This document shows, piece after piece, positions 8,310 through 16,956 of a DNA stretch of 64,000 nt. Below the pieces are notes generated by a model that saw only the letters and a program-made list of their open reading frames with translations, did no database searches and had not been told where the DNA came from. Positions within the stretch are counted from its first letter, which is position 1. Every line of letters begins with the position of its first letter. The position numbers were made by a program, and so were the translations under genes. Origin of the DNA: Gammaproteobacteria bacterium (GTDB lineage Bacteria; Pseudomonadota; Gammaproteobacteria; Eutrophobiales; Eutrophobiaceae); contig SCUJ01000006.1 of NCBI GenBank assembly GCA_004297165.1, positions 1,364,464 to 1,428,463 on the forward strand. Reading direction: 5' to 3'.

Positions 8310-9443
8310 CTACTTTTTCCCCGGCAACAGACTCTCGATCAGATCCTGAGTCCATGGCGTACCGGCGGCCAATGCCTGACGGAGCTTGATGAAATCGATC
8401 TCCCGCCCTGTCTCCTTGGTGCCTTCGTTGAAGGCCCGGAATCCGAGATTGGCCTCATTCATCATGTTGAGCGCGAGCCAGGCCCGGGAATTTTCCTTGT
8501 TGAGGTTCCACGCCGCGAGCTTCGGTTTGCGCAGTTCCTCCAGGCTCTTGGTCATACATTCCGGGAAGGTTTCGAGCAGCTTGGCGCACAACGCCTCTAC
8601 TTTCGCGTCCAGCAGGCTGAGATCAACCTCGCCTTCCTTGATCAGTTTGCGGGCTGCGGCGGCCTCATCGCCGTTCTTGAATTCTCCGTGGACAATACGG
8701 CCAAACTCGTCGAGATAACGATCGGTAATCACCGCGGGGTTGGCGATGAATTTGCCGTTCACCTTGAGCGCCGGCGCGATGTCGTGACAGATACCCAACC
8801 GATACGCCTTGTGTGCGGAGAACGGTTCGCACAAAGTGGCGGAGACGAAGGCCTGCTCACAACCGATCATCAGGGGAAGGAAATCAGTCGCGCCGCCGAT
8901 GGCGGCGGAGCCGTGTTTCGGTCCGGCCTGGCCGAAATTGGCCAGATCCTGAGCCACGGTAAAATCCGTCGCCATGCCGATCTCCTGGCCACCGCCAACG
9001 CGCATGCCGTTCACCCGGCAGATGACGGGCTTGTCGCAACCCAGGATGGAAGAAACCATGTCGTTGAACAAGCGCATGTACTGTCGGTATTCCTGCGGAT
9101 TCCCCGCGTAATACTCGGCGTATTCCCTGGTATTGCCCCCGGTGCAGAAGGCCCTGTCGCCCGCGCCGGTAAAGACCACGGCGTTGACATCCCGGGCGTT
9201 GCATGCCGCGCGGAAGGCCAGGATCACGCCCTTTACCATCTCAGTCGTGTAGGAATTGTATTGGGCCGGATTATTCAGGGTGATCCAGACGTTATAAAGA
9301 CCATCCGCGACCTCGCCGGCGGCGGTCCGGGCCGGGCGCTTCTCATACAGCACCCCCTCCACCACTTGTAGGGGAACCAGGTTATGGTCATTCAGTTCTT
9401 CCGGCGCCGTCCGGCGAACGACCTGTGCAGTTGATTCAGTCAT
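8310..9443 (-). CDS. oah: 6-oxocyclohex-1-ene-1-carbonyl-CoA hydrolase (ring-opening)
   Basis: 377 residues, longer than ordinary crotonases, as expected for Oah/BamA. A crotonase core is visible (AFCTGGNTREYAEYYAGNP and RVNGMRVGGGQEIGMA), with the BamA-like FGQAGPKHGSAAIGGATDF region. The enzyme adds water and cleaves the ring hydrolytically to give 3-hydroxypimelyl-CoA. BamA is widely used as a marker gene for anaerobic aromatic degradation. It lies between had and dch on the minus strand, 45 bp after had. This is the most secure assignment of the three. Confidence 0.93.
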   Translation of the reverse strand: MTESTAQVVRRTAPEELNDHNLVPLQVVEGVLYEKRPARTAAGEVADGLYNVWITLNNPAQYNSYTTEMVKGVILAFRAACNARDVNAVVFTGAGDRAFCTGGNTREYAEYYAGNPQEYRQYMRLFNDMVSSILGCDKPVICRVNGMRVGGGQEIGMATDFTVAQDLANFGQAGPKHGSAAIGGATDFLPLMIGCEQAFVSATLCEPFSAHKAYRLGICHDIAPALKVNGKFIANPAVITDRYLDEFGRIVHGEFKNGDEAAAARKLIKEGEVDLSLLDAKVEALCAKLLETFPECMTKSLEELRKPKLAAWNLNKENSRAWLALNMMNEANLGFRAFNEGTKETGREIDFIKLRQALAAGTPWTQDLIESLLPGKK

Positions 9444-9488
9444 ACGGGTGAAAATCCTCTATGGGTAATTTATCGATGATCCTGTTTT

Positions 9489-10553
9489 TTATGGCGCCAG
9501 GATTGCCCTTTCACTCAATTGATGGGCATGGGCTGCGGCAAAGACAGCATTAATCTCCGGGAGCGGCCACAATTTTATAAAAGGTTTCATTTGCACCTTG
9601 CCGGCAAGCACCAGTTCCAGCGCAGGTTGATAAAGATCGGGCCGGCAACCCCAGTTGCCCTGCATGCGGGCGTTGAATGCCATCAGGTTGGACAGGCGCA
9701 GTTCGGTCTTCGCCATGGTAAAACCCACCACGCCGATATGCGCCCCATACGTCAACAGACCGAAGGCCGTGGTCTGCCCCGCGGCTGAGCCGGAACATTC
9801 GAAGATCTTCCATTCCGTCTGGCGCAGACCGTGATCGGCGGCGAAGGAATTGATGATTTTTTTCATGTCCCGTACCTCGTGTTCACTGGAGTTCAGGACG
9901 AGCGTCGCGCCGAATGCCTTGAGTTTGTCGAGTTTGGCCTGATCGACATCGATCGCAACCACGACTGCGCCCATCGCCCTGGCGATCTGCACTGCATATC
10001 CCCCGACGCCGCCCACGCCGATCACGATGGCGACATCACCCTGGGTAATGCCGGCAAGGACCGCGGCCTGGTATGGGGTCGTGACGGCGTCCGCGACTAC
10101 CGCAACCTCGGCGAGATCATAACCCGCCGCGTGCAGCCGTTCCGGATCCACAGCGCAAAGACCGGTCGCAGGCACGGTGATATGGCTGGCAAAGCCTCCC
10201 TGGATATCATTGCCCGGCATCCTTTGTTTACGGCAGATGTTGGCGAGACCGCGCCGGCAGAGATCGCAGGTCCCACAAGGTATCACCGCCGGGATGATGA
10301 CGCTCCTGCCTGACCACTCCTTCGCATCCGCGCCAGTCTGTACGACCCTGCCGCTGATCTCATGTCCCAGTACCAGCGGCAGGGGATGGTTGGTTTTGAC
10401 ACTGTCATAGAAAAAACCGAGATCGGTGTGACACACGCCGCAACCGGCCACAACTACGGTCACCTCGCCAGCTTTCGGCGCATCGTAGACAAACGCCTCC
10501 TCCTCCAATGGTCTGCCAGCCTCACGCATCAACCAGCGTCGGCCCGCTATCAT
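9489..10553 (-). CDS. had: 6-hydroxycyclohex-1-ene-1-carbonyl-CoA dehydrogenase
   Basis: About 354 residues, a zinc-dependent medium-chain dehydrogenase. The catalytic-zinc region CGVCHTD, the GHE motif, the structural-zinc cysteine cluster [15 protein letters not shown] and the NAD-binding GVGGVGGYA loop are all visible. It oxidises the alcohol made by Dch to the 6-oxo compound, the substrate of Oah. ATG at 10553 is preferred because AGG/GAG lies just upstream; a GTG at 10580 is an alternative. It is the first gene of the had-oah-dch operon, with a perfect FNR box about 150 bp upstream. Confidence 0.88.
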   Translation of the reverse strand: MIAGRRWLMREAGRPLEEEAFVYDAPKAGEVTVVVAGCGVCHTDLGFFYDSVKTNHPLPLVLGHEISGRVVQTGADAKEWSGRSVIIPAVIPCGTCDLCRRGLANICRKQRMPGNDIQGGFASHITVPATGLCAVDPERLHAAGYDLAEVAVVADAVTTPYQAAVLAGITQGDVAIVIGVGGVGGYAVQIARAMGAVVVAIDVDQAKLDKLKAFGATLVLNSSEHEVRDMKKIINSFAADHGLRQTEWKIFECSGSAAGQTTAFGLLTYGAHIGVVGFTMAKTELRLSNLMAFNARMQGNWGCRPDLYQPALELVLAGKVQMKPFIKLWPLPEINAVFAAAHAHQLSERAILAP

Positions 10554-10697
10554 CGACTCGCACCTGTGGTAGAGGTCCACAAGCGGAGACCATCAAATTC
10601 GGAAGGTAATACGTCAGCGAGATTACTGCCAGGTGTTGTCATGCCACTAACCGTGTTTATCAGGTTCTTTACTTGGATATCGCTAAAGCCGGTGATA

Positions 10698-10711
10698 TTG
10701 ATGGATATCAA
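10698..10711. promoter_or_regulatory. FNR/CRP-family box upstream of had
   Basis: TTGAT-GGAT-ATCAA, a perfect consensus match in the gap between had (minus) and the MarR gene (plus). No convincing -10 hexamer lies at the class II distance. GATAAA at 10661-10656 (minus) would place the box nearer a class I position. Anaerobic activation of benzoyl-CoA genes by an FNR homologue (AcpR) is established in Azoarcus. Confidence 0.6.
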
Positions 10712-10850
10712 AACATTATACATTGAAGCCATCTGCAGTTAATCGTTAATATAGGCTGGTGTTTCTCTCGAACCGTTCTCCGAAACAATTTAATTCACAG
10801 AGCGGAATTTCCAGTTGATTCAGGATCGATCCCATGGGGTGGATTAGTCT

Positions 10851-11288
10851 TTGAAAGATAAAACCAATAATCTTGACCTGGGCATTCTTCCAGACCTGAT
10901 CGGCTACCATGTACGCCTGGCCCAGGTTGCCATTTTCCGGGATTTTGTAGCCGCGTTGCGCGATTTCGAGATGACCCCCACGCATTTCGGCACCCTTGTT
11001 ATCGTCAACAACAACCCCGGGATCAAGCAGACGGACCTCGCCTCCGCGATCCAGATTGACCGCTCCACGGTCGTACCGCTCATAGACAAGCTGGAGAGCG
11101 AAGGCCTGGTGACCAGGGAACGCCTGACCAACGACCGCAGGACCAACGCACTCAGGATCACTGACAACGGACAGCGTTTGCTTGAACGCCTTATCCCCAT
11201 GGTGCGCGCGCACGAACAGCATGTTTTCAAAAACCTTACGAAAGATGAGCAAAATAAGGTTATCCGGTTGCTGAACAAGATTTATTGA
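10851..11288 (+). CDS. MarR-family transcriptional regulator
   Basis: 145 residues with the winged-helix pattern of MarR proteins: the recognition region IKQTDLASAIQIDRSTVVPLI and the wing (TRERLTNDRRTNALRIT). It starts with TTG at 10851. It lies between the divergent ring-degradation operon and the aldehyde oxidoreductase gene, a place typical for a local regulator. MarR proteins such as BadR control anaerobic benzoate genes in Rhodopseudomonas, so sensing of an aromatic or alicyclic CoA ester is plausible. The ligand and targets are inferred. Confidence 0.82.
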   Translation: MKDKTNNLDLGILPDLIGYHVRLAQVAIFRDFVAALRDFEMTPTHFGTLVIVNNNPGIKQTDLASAIQIDRSTVVPLIDKLESEGLVTRERLTNDRRTNALRITDNGQRLLERLIPMVRAHEQHVFKNLTKDEQNKVIRLLNKIY

Positions 11289-11337
11289 TCCTTCCTCACC
11301 CGCCCGCCTGGGTAATTGGCTACTATTCAAAAACTAA

Positions 11338-11378
11338 TTGTTTTTGATCAATCTATTCCGGCCGTTCTAGAGTAAAAT
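11338..11378 (+). promoter_or_regulatory. FNR-type promoter for the aldehyde oxidoreductase gene
   Basis: The box TTGTTTTTGATCAA (11338-11351) matches nine of the ten defined FNR positions. TAAAAT (11373-11378) matches five of six bases of the -10 consensus, 31 bp centre to centre from the box. That is the spacing of class II FNR-activated promoters. The predicted start is near 11386. Confidence 0.6.
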
Positions 11379-11422
11379 CGTGCATCAGCCGTAGAAACTC
11401 CCTTATGAGGTTTTGACTCGCC

Positions 11423-13744
11423 ATGACAATCCGAGACCGTATCGCCGATCTGAGATCACGCATGTACGACAGTCCCCAATTTCCTTCCCAGGGGGCGGTC
11501 CTGTTCATCGATCTGGAAAAACGCACCACCGGAAAAGCTTATCTCCCGGCCGATATCCTGAAGAATTTCCTCGGCGGACGCGGGGCGAACATGTTCCTGC
11601 TCTATAACCTCATGGAGGATGGCAAGGAAGCCCTGGATCCGGAAATCCCCTTCATTTTCGGGTCCGGCGCCTTGACCGGTTTCATGCCTTCCTCCACCCG
11701 TGGGAATATCACCAGCCTTTCCCCCGAGAGCCGGGCATTGATGGATGCCAACGCGGGTGATTACTTCCCGACCTACATGAAGGACCATGGTTACGACCAT
11801 CTGGTGTTGTTCGGTCGCAGCGACAACTGGACGCTCATCAAGATTGAGGGCGATGACGTCAGCTTTGAGGACGCCGGTCCGTACCTGGGCCTGAACAACG
11901 ACGACACCACGGCGGCCATCGAACGGGATTTCAACTGCAAGGAACGCAAGGATATGGCGCTCGCCCGGATCGGCGTGGCCGGCGAGAACCAGGTTTTAAA
12001 TGCCGGGGTCATGGGCGGGATCAAGGCCATCTGGGCCCGCGGCGGCGGCGGCGCGAAGCTGGGTTCCCTGAAGGTCAAGGGCGTGCTGCTGAAAGGAAAA
12101 CCCGGGAAATTGCATATCCCGCGGGAGATAAAGCCCATAAATCGCGTAATCGGCGACAAGATCCTGACTACCAGCGTCATCCGCAACGCCCTGAAACAAA
12201 CCGGCACGCCATTCCTGTACAAGGCCAGCCGCACCCTGGGGGCAATGGGCGCGAAGAATCATCAGGAAACGACCTGGGTCGACACCCTGGACGCGGACAA
12301 CATCGACCCTTACCGACCAGGCATGGATGGTTGCATGCGCTGTCCGGTGAAATGCCGGCCGCTGAACGACATGACCCCCGAAGGCAAGGGGGGCTGGGGC
12401 GCCGACGCCCTCAAGGGACTCAAAGGCAACGCGAGCTACGACACGGCCCAGGTGGAACTCACCCATGAAGACCGGCGCACCTATAACGGAATCAATAACG
12501 ACGGAGTATTCGATAAATATGATAAGGGCGACGGCCCCGAATACACCACGCTCGGCAAACTGGGTCCGAATCTGGGTTTGAAGGATGTCACCCATGTCCT
12601 GCGCCTGAACAATGTATTGAATGACCTCGGCATCGATTGCGCCGGCTGGGGTGGCGCCTTGGCCTGGGCCATGGAGCTCTACCAGAGGGGCATCATCACG
12701 CAAAAGGAGACAGGCGGGCTGGACCTGACCTGGGGGAATTACCCGGTGCTGGAAAAACTTGCCTTCATGACCTCGAAGCGCGAAGGCTTTGGCGATGTGC
12801 TCGCCGATTCCAGCCGGGCGGTCGAGTTCGGAAAATATCCCGAGGAGGCATTGAAATACCGGATCGACGTGAAAGGACTGTTCCCCTCCGATCCTCACGA
12901 CGCCCGGATCCTGAAGGCCTTCGCCCTAGGTCTTTCAGTCGCCACCCGCGGCATGGATCACCTGCGCAACCGGGTCACCCTCGAGATCAACGCGCGCATC
13001 AACGATGACCCGGCCTTCAAGGAATCGCTCTACGGCGGCAAGGTCTCGGGCGAACCAAACAGCTACGAAGGCAAGGAATACGCGGTACGACGCACCGAGG
13101 ACACCTTCGCGGCCGGCGATTCTGTGGGCATGTGCCGTTTCGACACCAAACTATTCAATTCGCCGAGTCTCCCCGACACCGACGATTTCGCCACCATCCT
13201 GACTCAGGTGACCGGGCTTGAATTCACCGGCCAGCGCTTGCTCGACGTCGGCCACAACATCATGGGCCTGGAACGGATGATCAATGCCCGTCGCGGCCTC
13301 ACCGCCGCCGACGACACCCTGCCACGCCGCTGGTTCGATGAGCCGAACACCTTCGGCCCGTTCAAGGGCGAGAAGATCGACCGCGAGAAGTTCAACGACA
13401 TGAAACGCCGGTTCTACCAAGTCAGCCATATCGACGATGACGGCACGCCCGAGCCGGAGTGGAAGGCACGACTCATGCAGATGGTCACCGGTTATGCGCT
13501 TACCGTCTCCCTCCCGGAGATCCCAGGCGTCGACCGGCGCAAGATCGTCATCGACCGTCCGGTGAGCAACATCGCGGAATTGCGCAATCGTATCAAGACC
13601 CTGGTTCCCGCGACTTCGAAATATCTGGATGACGTCACCCTTGGCGTGGCGGTCAACGACGAGATGTGCATGAGCGGAGAGAACGAGGTTCCATTACGGA
13701 GCGGGGATCAGGTTCTGTTCGTGCCACAGATAGCGGGCGGCTGA
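11423..13744 (+). CDS. Aldehyde:ferredoxin oxidoreductase-family protein fused to MoaD-like domain
   Basis: 773 residues. Residues about 25-690 are an AOR-family tungsten/molybdenum enzyme: GGRGANMFLLYNL near the N-terminus, the cluster ligands in GCMRCPVKC, and a fourth cysteine in DSVGMCRFD. The last ~80 residues look like a MoaD/ThiS beta-grasp domain ending in the di-glycine expected of a sulfur carrier (VLFVPQIAGG, residues 772-773). AOR enzymes oxidise aldehydes to acids with ferredoxin; BamB, the class II benzoyl-CoA reductase subunit, is a relative. Next to benzoyl-CoA genes and ferredoxin-linked kor/rnf, either aromatic aldehyde oxidation or ring reduction is possible. No BamC-I genes are seen. 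Confidence 0.82.
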   Translation: MTIRDRIADLRSRMYDSPQFPSQGAVLFIDLEKRTTGKAYLPADILKNFLGGRGANMFLLYNLMEDGKEALDPEIPFIFGSGALTGFMPSSTRGNITSLSPESRALMDANAGDYFPTYMKDHGYDHLVLFGRSDNWTLIKIEGDDVSFEDAGPYLGLNNDDTTAAIERDFNCKERKDMALARIGVAGENQVLNAGVMGGIKAIWARGGGGAKLGSLKVKGVLLKGKPGKLHIPREIKPINRVIGDKILTTSVIRNALKQTGTPFLYKASRTLGAMGAKNHQETTWVDTLDADNIDPYRPGMDGCMRCPVKCRPLNDMTPEGKGGWGADALKGLKGNASYDTAQVELTHEDRRTYNGINNDGVFDKYDKGDGPEYTTLGKLGPNLGLKDVTHVLRLNNVLNDLGIDCAGWGGALAWAMELYQRGIITQKETGGLDLTWGNYPVLEKLAFMTSKREGFGDVLADSSRAVEFGKYPEEALKYRIDVKGLFPSDPHDARILKAFALGLSVATRGMDHLRNRVTLEINARINDDPAFKESLYGGKVSGEPNSYEGKEYAVRRTEDTFAAGDSVGMCRFDTKLFNSPSLPDTDDFATILTQVTGLEFTGQRLLDVGHNIMGLERMINARRGLTAADDTLPRRWFDEPNTFGPFKGEKIDREKFNDMKRRFYQVSHIDDDGTPEPEWKARLMQMVTGYALTVSLPEIPGVDRRKIVIDRPVSNIAELRNRIKTLVPATSKYLDDVTLGVAVNDEMCMSGENEVPLRSGDQVLFVPQIAGG

Positions 13745-13783
13745 TCGAAGCGGCAGGACGCCACGCCCGCCGATCGCCTCAGG

Positions 13784-13825
13784 TTGATCCGGATCATGGG
13801 TGAGCGTGGCCTGCCTGCGTAGTAT
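13784..13825 (+). promoter_or_regulatory. FNR-type promoter for the kor-rnf operon
   Basis: TTGATCCGGATCAT (13784-13797) matches nine of ten FNR-box positions. TAGTAT (13820-13825) is a -10-like hexamer 32 bp centre to centre away. The 258-bp gap between the AOR-family gene and korA contains no other gene, so this is the likely promoter of the long operon. Confidence 0.55.
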
Positions 13826-13999
13826 TTCCTCATTGAAAACAACCTTGTAGGTTATGTCTCCGGTATTGTAGGATTACAGTACTTTTTTTATGCTTTTTGC
13901 AGGCATTTCCAGATCATCCCCTGCCCTAGCGGAAAGATTTTCCCGTACCCACGGACGCCGGTACTTCAACCAACCTTCTATCAGGAGTGGCAACTGAAA

Positions 14000-15889
14000 A
14001 TGAAAGAGCAGACTGTGCGGGTCGCGGCCAATTCCAAGCAGATCATCCAGGCCGAGGAACACATCATCGAGATCGTTTCGGATTCGGGCGAGGGCGCGCA
14101 GACAGCGGGCCAGATGTTCGGGACCATATCCGCCAAGGCCGGAAACAGCGTCTGGACAGTGGAGATCATCCCCGCCGAGATCGAACCCCCCCCGCGCACA
14201 GCCCCCGGGGCGAGCGGCAACCGGATCCGGATCGGTTCCTTCGAGATCACCAATGCGGGGGATGACGCGAAACTGGTCGTGGCCTTCAATGAGCAGGCCC
14301 TGATGGGCGGCATGTCGGCAGGAAAATTCGAATCCGGCTGTATTGTTCTGCTCGAAAGCATGTGGGGCAAACACCCCAATCCGGCCATCGCCCGCGAATA
14401 CGCGGCGACGATGGAGAAGCTGAAACAAACCGATTACCGGATTTATGAAGTCCCCATGGAGGCCGAATGTCTCAAGGTTGTGCAGGATGCGCGCCGCGGC
14501 AAGAACATGTTCGTCGTGGGCATGCTCTGCAACATCTACTCGCGCGATCTCGCCTATGCCTACAAGGAGATCGAAAATAAATTCAAGGCAAAAAAACCCG
14601 CGATGATCAAACCCAACATCGATTTGCTGGATGCGGGTTATCGTTGGGCGGAGGAGAATCTCGATTTCCGCTTCGAGATTCCGCCCTGCCCGCAGCAAGG
14701 CGCCCAGTTGGTGGCCAACGGCAACACCTCGCTGGCGCTCGGCGTCATCGCCTCCGGCATGGAAGTGTGCGCGATGTATCCCATCACCCCGGCCACCTCC
14801 GCCTCGCATTATCTGAGCCAGGCGCTCTATGAAGCCGGCGGCGTCGTGCATCAGGCCGAGGACGAGATCGCGGCCTGCGGCTTCGCCATCGGGGCCTCCT
14901 ATGCCGGCAAGACGGCCGTCACCATCACCTCCGGCCCCGGCATGGCGCTGAAGACGGAATTGATGGCCCTCTCGGTCATGGCCGAGATACCGCTGGTCCT
15001 GGTCAATGTCCAGCGCGGCGGACCGAGCACCGGCTTGCCAACCAAGGTGGAACAGGGCGACCTGCTGTCCGCCATCTTCGGCTCGCCTGGCGACAACCCC
15101 AAGGTCGTGATGGCTCCGGCGACGATCGAGGATTGCTTTTACTGCATGATCACCGCCCGCAAGATTGCGGAGACCTTCCGGACCCTGGTGGTGGTCCTGT
15201 CCGACGCCAACCTCGCCACGGGCCAGGCCGCGTTCCCGAGACCCGTCCCGCAGAAGGAATGGGACGCCCCGCCTATTGATCAGAGCCCGGTGCCGAAGGG
15301 CGCCTTGCCCTACGATTGGGATCCGAAGACCGGCCTCTCGAAGCGTTTCATCCCCGGCCAGCCCGGCGGGATGCACACCCTCACGGGTCTGGCGCATACG
15401 CGCGCCTCGGGCGTGGCCTACGATCCGGAAGCGAATCAGGAAGGATGCGTGAACCGCAGTCTGAAGCTCGCGGCGTTTCAGAAGACGCTCAAGGCCCCCA
15501 AGGTGTTCGGGGATCCCGCGGGCGATCTGCTCATCGTCGGCTGGGGCAGCACCAAGGGCGCGATCGAAGAGGCGGTCACCAGGGCCCGCAAGGGCGGCCT
15601 CAAGGTCTCCGCGCTGCATCTGACCTACCTGCAACCGATGGCCTCCGGGATCAAGGAGATCATGCAGCAGTTCAAGCAGGTCATGACTGTGGAGATCAAT
15701 TATTCCGACGACCCGGCGCATGAACTCATCGACGAGAACAACCGCCGCTACGCCAATCTGGCGTGGCTGCTCCGCGCCCGTTACCTGATTGACATCGATT
15801 GCTGGTCCAATGTCTACGGTCAGCCGATTAAGCCCGGCGAGATCGAGCAGATGATCCGCGACCGTCTGTCCGCGCGTAAAACTCATTAG
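14000..15889 (+). CDS. korA: 2-oxoacid:ferredoxin oxidoreductase, gamma-alpha fusion subunit
   Basis: 629 residues. Residues 1-200 are the gamma domain (SDSGEGAQTAGQMFG at the start). Residues about 240-600 are the alpha (pyrimidine-binding) domain with the characteristic CAMYPITPATSASHYL and SGPGMALKTELM loops. With the next gene it should oxidise a 2-oxoacid, probably 2-oxoglutarate, with CoA and reduce ferredoxin. In Thauera, 2-oxoglutarate:ferredoxin oxidoreductase supplies electrons for the ATP-dependent benzoyl-CoA reductase, a fitting role next to had-oah-dch. The substrate is inferred from that parallel. Confidence 0.88.
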   Translation: MKEQTVRVAANSKQIIQAEEHIIEIVSDSGEGAQTAGQMFGTISAKAGNSVWTVEIIPAEIEPPPRTAPGASGNRIRIGSFEITNAGDDAKLVVAFNEQALMGGMSAGKFESGCIVLLESMWGKHPNPAIAREYAATMEKLKQTDYRIYEVPMEAECLKVVQDARRGKNMFVVGMLCNIYSRDLAYAYKEIENKFKAKKPAMIKPNIDLLDAGYRWAEENLDFRFEIPPCPQQGAQLVANGNTSLALGVIASGMEVCAMYPITPATSASHYLSQALYEAGGVVHQAEDEIAACGFAIGASYAGKTAVTITSGPGMALKTELMALSVMAEIPLVLVNVQRGGPSTGLPTKVEQGDLLSAIFGSPGDNPKVVMAPATIEDCFYCMITARKIAETFRTLVVVLSDANLATGQAAFPRPVPQKEWDAPPIDQSPVPKGALPYDWDPKTGLSKRFIPGQPGGMHTLTGLAHTRASGVAYDPEANQEGCVNRSLKLAAFQKTLKAPKVFGDPAGDLLIVGWGSTKGAIEEAVTRARKGGLKVSALHLTYLQPMASGIKEIMQQFKQVMTVEINYSDDPAHELIDENNRRYANLAWLLRARYLIDIDCWSNVYGQPIKPGEIEQMIRDRLSARKTH

Positions 15890-15900
15890 GAGACATCAGC

Positions 15901-16872
15901 ATGTTCGGCTTGAATGACAATTGCTCCATCGATCAGGACCAGGAATATCTGACCCTGGAAGACTACCAGGGCCGCGTCTCGCGCTGGTGCGCGGGTTGCG
16001 GCGACAACGGCATACTCGGCGCCACCCAGAGGCTGTGCCGGGACGAGCAGCTACCACGGGAAAAGACGGTGTTCGTCTCCGGCATCGGCTGCGCCGCGCG
16101 CTTCCCTCATTACATGAACACCTACGGATTCCATGGCCTGCACGGCCGCGCCCTGCCCATCGCGCAGGGGATCAAGATGCGGCGTCCGGACCTGCACGTC
16201 TTCGTGAACATGGGCGACGGCGACTGCTGCAGCATCGGCACCGCGCACTGGATCCATGCGCTGCGCGCGAACATGGATCTCGTGGTCATGCTGCACGACA
16301 ACGGCATCTATGGCCTGACCAAGAACCAGGCCTCGCCAACCACGCCGACCGGCCTGAAGACCAACACCACCCCGCGCGGAACAATGTTGCGGGCGCTGAA
16401 CCCGCTGACCGTGACGCTCGGCGTCACCAACGCCTCCTTCGTCGCGCAAGTTGGCGAGTGGATCCCTGACCTTCTCTTCGAAGTCCTCAAGCAGGCCTTC
16501 CATCACAAAGGGCTTTCGTTCGTCCGTATTCTGCAGCGCTGCCCGCATTTCACGCCGGAGTTGTACAATGCCCTGCTGACCAATCCGGACAACATCGTGC
16601 TGCTCACCCATGAAAAAGGCATGCAGATCGGCGAGACCACCGCGAAGATCTACAAGCGGCAGGAGCATCACGATCCGTCCGATCTCAACCGGGCCCGCGA
16701 ACTTGCCGAGATGAGCGACCGCGTCCCCATGGGCATTCTCTACCGCAACGAAGAGATAGGCAGGTACAACGAGATCTCCCGATCCGGGATCCTGCCCACC
16801 TGGGAACGGCGGGCCGAAGTCCTGGAATCCGCCTTCGATCGGTTCGGCATTCAGGCGAGTGCGGCGGAGTAA
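15901..16872 (+). CDS. korB: 2-oxoacid:ferredoxin oxidoreductase, beta (TPP-binding) subunit
   Basis: 323 residues. The TPP-binding signature is clear: GDGDCCSIG followed about 25 residues on by LHDNGIYGLTKNQ. Cysteines for the 4Fe-4S cluster are in WCAGCGDNG near the N-terminus and in SGIGCAARF. It starts 11 bp after korA with a GGAG ribosome site, forming the KorAB pair. In this operon it is the only protein with an intact TPP site, so it is the likely entry point for electrons that the downstream PFOR-like and Rnf proteins handle. Confidence 0.9.
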   Translation: MFGLNDNCSIDQDQEYLTLEDYQGRVSRWCAGCGDNGILGATQRLCRDEQLPREKTVFVSGIGCAARFPHYMNTYGFHGLHGRALPIAQGIKMRRPDLHVFVNMGDGDCCSIGTAHWIHALRANMDLVVMLHDNGIYGLTKNQASPTTPTGLKTNTTPRGTMLRALNPLTVTLGVTNASFVAQVGEWIPDLLFEVLKQAFHHKGLSFVRILQRCPHFTPELYNALLTNPDNIVLLTHEKGMQIGETTAKIYKRQEHHDPSDLNRARELAEMSDRVPMGILYRNEEIGRYNEISRSGILPTWERRAEVLESAFDRFGIQASAAE

Positions 16873-16956
16873 GACCAACTCCGGGTCGAACGGGCGCGAA
16901 GCCGCCCGAGACGCCGGGGCATTACTGACATTATTCATTGCGGGAAGGTACCAGAA

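Noticed and set aside
10698-10711. The TTGAT-N4-ATCAA sites as operators of the adjacent MarR protein
   Set aside because: The motif is the textbook FNR/CRP-family box, and the spacing to -10-like hexamers fits activation, so FNR is the simpler reading. MarR binding nearby is not excluded.
13874-15886. Long minus-strand open frame opposite korA
   Set aside because: It is the shadow of a GC-rich gene. The plus strand encodes a clear KorA and the opposite frame has no recognisable domains. The same applies to the long frames opposite korB, the PFOR-like genes and the PQQ dehydrogenase.
14000-16872. korAB as pyruvate or indolepyruvate oxidoreductase
   Set aside because: The gamma-alpha fusion plus separate beta layout and the benzoyl-CoA context favour 2-oxoglutarate, but this cannot be proved from sequence; only the generic family is firm.
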